Source: Bacteroidales bacterium (GTDB lineage Bacteria; Bacteroidota; Bacteroidia; Bacteroidales; UBA3663). Taken from it: DNA of 6,963 bases. The notes beneath the pieces were generated by a model. The model was not told where the DNA came from and ran no database searches. It saw only the letters and a list, made by a program, of their open reading frames with translations. Each line of letters starts with the position of its first letter. Positions within the stretch are counted from its first letter, which is position 1. Below, piece after piece: positions 1 through 5,205 of the stretch. Where the stretch lies: assembly GCA_017632695.1 (NCBI GenBank), contig JAGBQS010000187.1, forward strand, positions 1 to 6,963, given 5' to 3'. A program made the position numbers and the translations under genes.

Positions 1-1
1 G

Positions 2-385
2 TTCAAGGCCGATTGCAAGGATCATCGGGTATATGAATGGCTGCGAATGCCAATTAACGGGCATTCCGGTGAATGCCGCTATTGGTTTGCTACTTCCGGT
101 TTCTTTATACAAACCATGTGGAAATATCAGGAGCGTCTGAATGGTTATGGCGAGCAGATGTTCCTGGCCGAAGATGCCATGCTGGCGGTTTGCCGTGAGA
201 CGCGAGGACAGAAAGGGTGTAAGGACCGGTTCCGCACTCAGGCCAGAATTTCCGGTCGGGGCGGGCACGATCTGGGCAAAGGATTGAGTTTTTTCTATTC
301 GACGGACAATGACAGCTTTGCATTGAAGTTTAAGTGTTTTGTGCGCCAACTGCTGCGATGGCTGCTTCCGTTCTGGAAATGCTGA
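2..385 (+). CDS. Probable family 2 glycosyltransferase, C-terminal part (5' end outside window)
   Basis: The reading frame is open from base 2 to a TGA at 383-385 and gives 127 residues. The ATG at 47 is internal, because the frame continues upstream of it with plausible coding sequence, so the gene starts before the window. Residues about 29-56 read ATSGFFIQ, then NGYGEQMF, then LAEDAML. This resembles the acceptor-side region of GT2 enzymes, where a GGFF-type stretch is followed by GYDE..F and an ED pair that supplies the catalytic base. A later SGRGG stretch fits the usual SGRR-like segment. The last 20 residues are basic and hydrophobic (KFKCFVRQLLRWLLPFWK), which suggests inner-membrane association. 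The nucleotide-binding half and the DxD motif are not in the window, so family assignment rests on the C-terminal pattern only. The donor and acceptor sugars cannot be told. The O-acetyltransferase gene follows after 40 bases. Confidence 0.6.
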   Translation, partial: FKADCKDHRVYEWLRMPINGHSGECRYWFATSGFFIQTMWKYQERLNGYGEQMFLAEDAMLAVCRETRGQKGCKDRFRTQARISGRGGHDLGKGLSFFYSTDNDSFALKFKCFVRQLLRWLLPFWKC

Positions 386-425
386 TAGCAGAATCGGAAC
401 ACGACAGATTCAGAAGATTAATAAG

Positions 426-983
426 ATGAACGAAAAGATATATTTAGGTAAGGTAAGCTTCGGAATTAAGGTGAAACGGGCTCTTTGGAACGTGACGCGT
501 TGCATTTTGTTCCGTCCTTTTGGAACCAAGGTGTTCCGCTTGTGGCGCCTGTCGGTCTTGAAGGCTTTCGGCGCTGATGTTGATTGGGGATGCGATGTTT
601 ACGCATCGGGCAAGGTTTGGGCCCCGTGGAATCTTACCATGGAAAAGGGCAGTTGCCTGGGTCCGGAAACGGTGTGCTATAATCAGGCTATGGTTACGCT
701 CAGGAAGAATGCCTGCCTTTCGCAATATGCCATGATCTGTACTGCCGGACATGAACTGGATGCTGAGGGTCAACAGCCGATGAATAATGCTGAGACCGGT
801 CTTGTGGTGGCACCTGTAACCTTGCACGAAGATGCCTGGGTAGGCATGAGAGCCTTTGTGGGCATGGGAGTCGAAGTAGGCCGGAAGGCCGTTGTAGGCG
901 CTTGTGCCTGTGTGTTTAAGGATGTAGAAAGTAAAACCGTGGTGGGAGGTAACCCTGCCAAGGTTTTGCGAACATTGGATTGA
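426..983 (+). CDS. WcaF-like hexapeptide-repeat O-acetyltransferase
   Basis: This 185-residue protein probably transfers acetyl from acetyl-CoA to a sugar hydroxyl of the polysaccharide in the cytoplasm. The start was chosen at 426 (MNEKIYLG). The longer frame from 339 adds 29 residues that overlap the previous gene and look non-coding. The N-terminal half has the layout of the colanic-acid acetyltransferase WcaF family: an RPFGTKVFRLWRLSVLKAFGA segment (residues 30-50, shown in family alignments as R.f....LR.fGA) and APWNL at 66-70. A left-handed beta-helix of imperfect hexapeptide repeats follows at about 50-170, with CTAGHEL at 105-111, where His109 is the likely catalytic base. DAWVGMRAFVGMGVEVG (136-152) and the closing GGNPAKV (174-180) are typical of acetyl-CoA-binding LbH enzymes. 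Length matches the family. Eight cysteines occur, mostly at small-residue turn positions of the coil. One base separates its TGA from the next ATG. The target sugar cannot be inferred. Confidence 0.88.
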   Translation: MNEKIYLGKVSFGIKVKRALWNVTRCILFRPFGTKVFRLWRLSVLKAFGADVDWGCDVYASGKVWAPWNLTMEKGSCLGPETVCYNQAMVTLRKNACLSQYAMICTAGHELDAEGQQPMNNAETGLVVAPVTLHEDAWVGMRAFVGMGVEVGRKAVVGACACVFKDVESKTVVGGNPAKVLRTLD

Positions 984-984
984 C

Positions 985-1713
985 ATGTTCCTTTCGGTTG
1001 TTATACCGGTATATAATGCAGGATCCTATTTGGAGCCTTGTGTAAGGAGTGTGCAGCGCCTGTTGCTCGACAAGGAAATCATTCTGGTGGATGACGGTTC
1101 GACCGACGGTGCCGTAGATGGCTTGCCGGCAGATATTAAATGCAGGATTATCCGTCAACAGAATCAAGGGGTGAGTGTGGCAAGTAATACGGGCCTGGCA
1201 GCAGCACGGGGTGAATGGATCTGGTTTGTGGATGCCGACGATATGGTTCAGATGATTTCGCCGGACTTGCCGGAAGGACATTATGATTCACCGATGCTTG
1301 TCCTGCCGTTTATCTGGGATGAGAACCGGATTCAAACCGATTTTAAGGCCAGTGATGGTGAAATTCCCTATAACTTGTGGCGATGCTGGTTCCGCAGGGC
1401 TGAGATTGAGCGCCAGGGGTTAAGGTTTACTCCCGGGCGGAAGTATTGCGAGGATCAGGAGTTCATTCTGAAATATCTGTTAAGTGCCGGTGCCAATACC
1501 TTGGCTGTTGGTGGCCCCACATACCATTATACAATGCGCGCCGGTGGAGCCATGAACAAACCCGGGATGAAGCGGAAGCAGCTGAAGGATATTGCATCAG
1601 TGTTGTGGACGTTTTCTTGTCTGGCCTTGTCTGCCGGAAAATGGAGGCAGAAATGGGTTTGCCGGCAGCAGAAACGCCTGTTGAAAACCTGGTGGGTAAT
1701 CAAAAATAGTTAA
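985..1713 (+). CDS. Family 2 glycosyltransferase (GT-A fold)
   Basis: This 242-residue inverting glycosyltransferase transfers a sugar from a nucleotide-sugar to a growing glycan on the cytoplasmic face of the inner membrane. The N-terminus MFLSVVIPVYNAGSYLEPCV is the classic GT2 opening. VDDGSTDG at 35-42 is the nucleotide-binding acidic motif. NQGVSVASNTGLAAARGEWIWFVDADD (60-86) carries the metal-binding DxD (Asp83, Asp85). CEDQEF (155-160) matches the ED catalytic-base motif. There are no membrane segments. At 242 residues it is shorter than many GT2 capsule enzymes of 300 or more, but all core motifs are present and it ends in a basic tail (RQQKRLLKTWWVIKNS), so I see no truncation. The start is set by the canonical N-terminus one base after the acetyltransferase stop, which implies translational coupling. 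Arg codons are rich in CGG and AGG (10 of 17), unlike the OmpA-type gene downstream. Donor and linkage are unknown. Confidence 0.92.
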   Translation: MFLSVVIPVYNAGSYLEPCVRSVQRLLLDKEIILVDDGSTDGAVDGLPADIKCRIIRQQNQGVSVASNTGLAAARGEWIWFVDADDMVQMISPDLPEGHYDSPMLVLPFIWDENRIQTDFKASDGEIPYNLWRCWFRRAEIERQGLRFTPGRKYCEDQEFILKYLLSAGANTLAVGGPTYHYTMRAGGAMNKPGMKRKQLKDIASVLWTFSCLALSAGKWRQKWVCRQQKRLLKTWWVIKNS

Positions 1714-1738
1714 ATAAGGATTAATTTATATATTAATA
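1714..1738 (+). other. A+T-rich intercistronic spacer
   Basis: This 25-base spacer between the two GT2 genes is almost wholly A and T. It contains ATTAAT twice (1720-1725 and 1732-1737), which makes an imperfect inverted repeat just before the ATG. No TTTG / TAnnTTTG promoter and no Shine-Dalgarno sequence are visible. The most likely role is an unstructured, A+T-rich ribosome entry region for the next gene, as is usual in Bacteroidetes. Confidence 0.4.
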
Positions 1739-2761
1739 ATGAGACTGAGTGTAATTTTGCCGATTTACAATGTAGAAAAATGGTTGGGACGATGCATAGC
1801 TTCGATTCGCAATCAGGGTTTGTCGGCTGAGGATTATGAGATTATTGCTGTGAACGACGGCACAACCGACGATTCGATGGACGTGCTTCAGGCATTCCGT
1901 AACGAGGAAGAAAAGAACGGGACGCCTACAGCTCCATGGGTAATCATCAATCAGGAGAATAAAGGCTTGAGCGCCGCCCGAAATGCCGGACTGAAAGCAG
2001 CTCACGGAACTTATGTCTGGTTTGTGGACAGCGATGACTATCTGGTGCCGGGCGTGCTTCGGAAATTATTGGAAAGAGCCGAAGAACAGCGTCTGGATGT
2101 GCTTTGCTTCGGTTTGCAGCTGGTATCGGAGAACGGTGATATCATGGCTTACGACATTCCGGATTCGTCGGGAGGCAAGGTCATGCGCGGTGAGGAGTTT
2201 ATGCTGAAGGTGGCAATGCCGCCGGCTGCCTGGTCTGCCTTGTACCGAAGGGGTTATCTGCAGTCGAAGAACCTCACTTTCTACGAAGGAATTTTGCACG
2301 AAGACCAGGAATTTACACCTCGGGCGTATTTTCTGGCACGCCGTATTGCCTATGATCCGTCTGTAGCTTATAACTATGTGCAACGGGAAGGTTCGATCAT
2401 GAAGAGTGCCAATCCGAAGAAATCGACTGATATGCTGCTGATCTGCCAGCGGCTGTGGGAGTTCGCTATGGAGCATACGCAGATAGAAAGTTCTATCCGC
2501 TATTTCTTTATCAATCGCATCTCGTTCCTCTTCTCGCAGGTATTGGCCAACTTCTGCCGTTGCGGAATCAAGGATTTTCCGGGAGACGAGAAGAAACTGC
2601 CATATTACCCTCTTTCGATCAATCAGTATCTGTCGAAGAAGGAACGCTACAAATATCAGCTTATCAACAGTAGTGTCAACCTGTATCTGAATTTGTATTC
2701 GAAGTTTGTAAAGATGGATAAGCCAGCCAAACCCGGCCGGCAGTTGAGAACACATGCATAA
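1739..2761 (+). CDS. Family 2 glycosyltransferase (GT-A fold)
   Basis: This is a 340-residue GT2 enzyme, a normal length for capsule or exopolysaccharide transferases of Bacteroidales. The opening MRLSVILPIYNVEKWLGRCI is canonical. The nucleotide-binding motif is VNDGTTDDS (38-46). NKGLSAARNAGLKAAHG (74-90) leads to the DxD motif in VDSDD (96-100). HEDQEF at 187-192 provides the ED catalytic-base pair. Residues 200-340 form a helical C-terminal extension, with YNYVQREGSIM (211-221) in the position of the Y.YR...S.. pattern typical of this subfamily, followed by a basic tail. It shares motif layout with the preceding GT2, including the EDQEF string, but is about 100 residues longer at the C-terminus. 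The pair could be diverged paralogues or simply the same subfamily. It lies 25 bases after the upstream gene and 30 bases before the next. Sugar specificity cannot be read from sequence. Confidence 0.94.
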   Translation: MRLSVILPIYNVEKWLGRCIASIRNQGLSAEDYEIIAVNDGTTDDSMDVLQAFRNEEEKNGTPTAPWVIINQENKGLSAARNAGLKAAHGTYVWFVDSDDYLVPGVLRKLLERAEEQRLDVLCFGLQLVSENGDIMAYDIPDSSGGKVMRGEEFMLKVAMPPAAWSALYRRGYLQSKNLTFYEGILHEDQEFTPRAYFLARRIAYDPSVAYNYVQREGSIMKSANPKKSTDMLLICQRLWEFAMEHTQIESSIRYFFINRISFLFSQVLANFCRCGIKDFPGDEKKLPYYPLSINQYLSKKERYKYQLINSSVNLYLNLYSKFVKMDKPAKPGRQLRTHA

Positions 2762-2762
2762 T

Positions 2763-2776
2763 TTCTCCCGGGAGAA
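2763..2776. repeat. Perfect 14-bp palindrome in an intercistronic gap
   Basis: The gap 2762-2791 holds TTCTCCCGGGAGAA, a perfect inverted repeat centred between 2769 and 2770. It starts two bases after the TAA of the upstream GT2 gene and ends 15 bases before the ATG of the next gene. In RNA it could form a short hairpin with a 5-bp stem and a CCGG loop. No T-run follows, so it is not a standard intrinsic terminator. It may be an mRNA stability or processing hairpin, a protein-binding dyad, or chance. Confidence 0.6.
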
Positions 2777-2791
2777 TAACCATAGGATATT

Positions 2792-3895
2792 ATGAGACTG
2801 TTGTTTTTTCAGAATTGTGTAAGCCCGCACCAGATGCCCTATATTGAGGTACTGGCCCAGCGTCATGATGTGGTGGTGATAGTACCGTTCATCACATACG
2901 AATCGCGCGAAATGATGGGATGGGGGCAATACGAAACCAACTCTCCGGTCAGGATGATTGTTTCTCCAACGGACGAGGAGGTTCAGAATCTTTTCGAGGA
3001 ACCGTACGAGGGTCGTACGGTAGCGCTTTTCAGTGGAATTTCGGCATTCCGTGATGTGAAGCCCTGGTTCCTGGTGAGCCTGGACTACGATGTGGAACGG
3101 GGTATCATTACCGAAGCTCCTTTCACGTTCAAGTATCCGTTGTGGATGCATCGGATCCGTTTCTGGCTGCAGGATTACAAGTTTGTCAAATATATTAAAT
3201 ATGTGTTTGCCATAGGAGCCGGATGCAAAGAGTACTATCAGTCGTTATATAATTATTGGAAAGTCATTCCTTTTGCATACTGTGTCAGTAACCGGGAACA
3301 GTCGGACGATAATACGCTGCTGCCAGCTGATAAGGCAAACATTTGTTTTGTAGGTTCGCTTGATAAGCGTAAAAATGTGATTGTCCTCTTGAAAGCGTTC
3401 GCAGCCTTCAAACACAAGCATCGGTCGGCAGCCGAACAATGTCAGGTTACAATTGTGGGCGACGGACCGAAACGTCAGATGCTGGAAAAGTTTGTCGCCG
3501 ATAATGATCTGAACGATCAGGTTGCTTTTCTGGGAACTTTGCCGATGTCGTCGGCCAGAAAGATCATTGCACAAAGCAACGTTCTGGTACTGCCTTCCCT
3601 GTATGATGGATGGGGTGCTGTGGTGAATGAGGCACTTACGGAGGGCACCATGGTGTATTGCACTTCGGCATGCGGCGCGTCGGCCCTGATTGACGATCCG
3701 AGCAAAGGAAAGATATTCGGAGCATCGGATTATCAGGGATTGGCCAAGTATTTCTGGAATGATTACGGATTCTTCCTGGAAAAAGATAAGATGGAACATC
3801 GGCGTGCAGCCCTGAAGCAGTGGGCCATTGAGAATATCGGGCCTGAAGCGATGGCGCGAAGAATGGAAGAAGGTTTGCGAAGTAGAAAAAAATGA
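2792..3895 (+). CDS. Family 4 type glycosyltransferase (GT-B fold)
   Basis: This is a 367-residue retaining glycosyltransferase of the GT4 / Glycos_transf_1 class, a usual length for the family. The N-terminal acceptor domain opens with MRLLFFQNCVSPHQMPYIEV, matching the N..SPYR.P.f..L pattern common in polysaccharide GT4 enzymes. The C-terminal nucleotide-sugar domain runs from about 183 to 345. It includes CFVGSLDKRKNV (185-196), VTIVGDGPKRQML (219-231), VAFLGTLP (244-251) and VLVLPSLYDGWGAVVNEALTEG (264-285). In the E-x7-E donor-binding motif the first Glu is Asp272 and the second is Glu280. The D-G-W-G form is a variant I know from this subfamily, not a sign of inactivation. There is no signal peptide or obvious transmembrane helix, so it should be cytoplasmic and membrane-peripheral. 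The stop overlaps the next start by four bases (ATGA), implying coupled translation with the following GT4. Donor sugar is unknown. Confidence 0.93.
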   Translation: MRLLFFQNCVSPHQMPYIEVLAQRHDVVVIVPFITYESREMMGWGQYETNSPVRMIVSPTDEEVQNLFEEPYEGRTVALFSGISAFRDVKPWFLVSLDYDVERGIITEAPFTFKYPLWMHRIRFWLQDYKFVKYIKYVFAIGAGCKEYYQSLYNYWKVIPFAYCVSNREQSDDNTLLPADKANICFVGSLDKRKNVIVLLKAFAAFKHKHRSAAEQCQVTIVGDGPKRQMLEKFVADNDLNDQVAFLGTLPMSSARKIIAQSNVLVLPSLYDGWGAVVNEALTEGTMVYCTSACGASALIDDPSKGKIFGASDYQGLAKYFWNDYGFFLEKDKMEHRRAALKQWAIENIGPEAMARRMEEGLRSRKK

Positions 3896-5013
3896 TGAAA
3901 GTTCTGCAGTTTGTACCTTCGTTAAACGCATACGATGGAGGTACTGCTACCTATATGCAGCAATTGACAGCGTCGCTGGGTAAACTGTGCGAACTGCATG
4001 TCTGTGCACTGACTCCCGTGAAGGATTTTGTGCCTTTGGAATATTGCGTGCCTCATAACATTCCATTGAGTTTATGGCATTTTGGTCAGATGAAAAAGGC
4101 TTGGATGCGCCTTTTGGAAGAGGTGCAGCCCGATGTGATTCATATCAATTGCTGTTGGATGCCTCAGATAGCTTTGGTGACCCATTGGGCTTACGTATGG
4201 CGGAAAAAGTTAAGCCGTCCGGTTGTGATTGTCCTGACTCCGCACGGTATGCTGGAGCCTTGGCTGATCAGTCGGAATTATTGGACCCGAAAACTTCCAG
4301 CCATTTGGCTGTATCAGCGTAAGGCGGTTCGGCAATGCGATTTGCTGATTGCAACGGCCGAGGAAGAGAAACAGCATCTTTCAGACTTGGGGTGGAACCT
4401 CCAGATTGCCCTGGTTCAGAATGGTATTGATGTTCAGCGGATAGAAATGAAGTCGGCGTGGAATAAACCGCAAAGACTCCTGTTCATGAGCCGGGTTCAT
4501 CCGAAGAAAGGTCTGGAAATGCTTTTTGATGCATTAAGCCGTTTCGATAAGTGCCCGTTTACCTTAGAGATTGCCGGAAGTGGAGATGCCGCGTATGTGG
4601 AACAACTGAAACGTTTGGTTGCAAGTTTGCATTTGGATAACGTGGTTGCCTTTTTAGGTCCGGTTTACGGTGAGGATAAATGGAAGCTGATCCGCTCTGC
4701 CGATGTGGTTGTGTTGCCGACATATTCGGAAAATTACGGTCTGATTGTAGCCGAGGCTCTGGCAAGCGGGACTCCTGTCCTGACAACAACGGGTACTCCT
4801 TGGCGCAGTATAGAACAGCAGGCTTGCGGTTGGTGGGTTAACCCGACGGTTGAGGCTATTCACGAAGCTTTGGTTAAAGTCACGGCCTTGTCGGCAGCAG
4901 ACCTTGAAAAGATGGGAAGGAACGGGCGGCTGTTGGCAGAGAATGACTGCGATATTGATGTAAAAGTTAATCAATTGTATCAACTTTACTTGTCAAAATT
5001 GGCAAAAGAATAG
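3892..5013 (+). CDS. Family 4 glycosyltransferase (GT-B fold)
   Basis: This is a 373-residue GT4 enzyme. The start is ATG at 3892 or the adjacent in-frame ATG at 3895 (MMKVLQF or MKVLQF); the sequence does not decide between them. The acceptor domain begins KVLQFVPSLNAYDGGTATYM with the glycine-rich loop GG at 16-17. It also has HIN..WMPQ (84-92) and TPHGMLEPW (116-124), a signature seen in many Bacteroidales and cyanobacterial GT4 proteins. The donor domain holds VQNGID (175-180), FMSRVHPKKGLEML (198-211), IAGSGD (227-232) and an intact E-x7-E motif, ENYGLIVAE (280-288), followed by ASGTPV (291-296). It is the last gene of the dense cluster. A 192-base A+T-rich gap follows, with no G+C-rich hairpin terminator. 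Expression likely depends on the upstream operon promoter outside the window. The sugar specificity is not readable; mannosyl or galactosyl transfer would only be guesses. Confidence 0.94.
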   Translation: MMKVLQFVPSLNAYDGGTATYMQQLTASLGKLCELHVCALTPVKDFVPLEYCVPHNIPLSLWHFGQMKKAWMRLLEEVQPDVIHINCCWMPQIALVTHWAYVWRKKLSRPVVIVLTPHGMLEPWLISRNYWTRKLPAIWLYQRKAVRQCDLLIATAEEEKQHLSDLGWNLQIALVQNGIDVQRIEMKSAWNKPQRLLFMSRVHPKKGLEMLFDALSRFDKCPFTLEIAGSGDAAYVEQLKRLVASLHLDNVVAFLGPVYGEDKWKLIRSADVVVLPTYSENYGLIVAEALASGTPVLTTTGTPWRSIEQQACGWWVNPTVEAIHEALVKVTALSAADLEKMGRNGRLLAENDCDIDVKVNQLYQLYLSKLAKE

Positions 5014-5205
5014 TATTTTTCTCAAAAAATATATTACTATTTCTTAAATAATTCGTTTTATTTTTGAAATTCGATAATATTTTGCTTAACTGTGCACGGC
5101 CAATTCTAGTAAGTATTTGTATTAATTGAATTACTCTTAAAACAGCATCAAATAGCTATTTTTCAAATTGAGAAAGGTATTTGACGTGCATATTGGGTTA
5201 AAGAT
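5014..5205 (+). other. A+T-rich intergenic region and 5' leader
   Basis: This gap separates the glycosyltransferase run from the OmpA-type gene. It is strongly A+T-rich and holds no open reading frame worth calling. It contains the promoter candidate at 5063-5094, a weak A/T-only inverted repeat right after the upstream stop (5014-5020 with 5025-5031), and a 12-bp palindrome AAATAGCTATTT at 5150-5161 in the presumed leader. There is no Shine-Dalgarno sequence next to the ATG at 5206; a GAAAGG at 5172-5177 is about 28 bases too far upstream to serve. No tRNA, small-RNA or riboswitch structure was recognised. Confidence 0.6.
5063..5094 (+). promoter_or_regulatory. Candidate Bacteroidetes-type promoter for the OmpA-type gene
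   Basis: TTTG at 5063-5066 lies 20 bases upstream of TAACTGTG at 5087-5094. The Bacteroidetes housekeeping consensus is TTTG, a 19-21 base spacer, then TAnnTTTG. The -33 box and spacing match fully and the -7 box has one mismatch. Transcription would start around 5098-5102, leaving a leader of about 100 bases before the ATG at 5206. A perfect TAnnTTTG (TATTTTTG, 5059-5066) overlaps the -33 box, but no TTTG lies at the right distance upstream of it. The call is by pattern only. Confidence 0.42.

Noticed and set aside
339..425. N-terminal extension of the acetyltransferase to the ATG at 339.
   Set aside because: It would overlap the previous gene by 47 bases and adds a Cys-rich, non-homologous-looking segment. 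The ATG at 426 gives a family-like N-terminus.
444..986. A 180-codon minus-strand open frame opposite the acetyltransferase gene.
   Set aside because: It mirrors a clear hexapeptide-repeat coding sequence, has no motif and no promoter context.
1002..1013. Palindrome TATACCGGTATA near the start of the first complete GT2 gene.
   Set aside because: It encodes the conserved I-P-V-Y stretch of GT2 enzymes, so codon constraint explains it.
1720..1737. ATTAAT repeated in inverted orientation before the second GT2, as a possible promoter or operator.
   Set aside because: The hexamer is self-complementary and the spacer is nearly all A/T, so chance is likely. No TTTG / TAnnTTTG pair is present.
2066..3151. 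A 361-codon open frame on the minus strand spanning the end of the second GT2 and the start of the first GT4.
   Set aside because: It lies opposite two well-supported genes, runs across their intergenic gap, is rich in His, Arg and Gln and shows no recognisable domain. It looks like a codon-bias shadow.
3245..3931. A 228-codon minus-strand open frame opposite the first GT4.
   Set aside because: It covers the conserved nucleotide-sugar domain on the other strand and carries no family signature.
5014..5031. Inverted repeat TATTTTT-CTCA-AAAAATA directly after the last GT4 stop, as a possible terminator.
   Set aside because: The stem is only A-T pairs with a 4-base loop and would be too weak for a normal intrinsic terminator. 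A/T palindromes are expected by chance in this gap.
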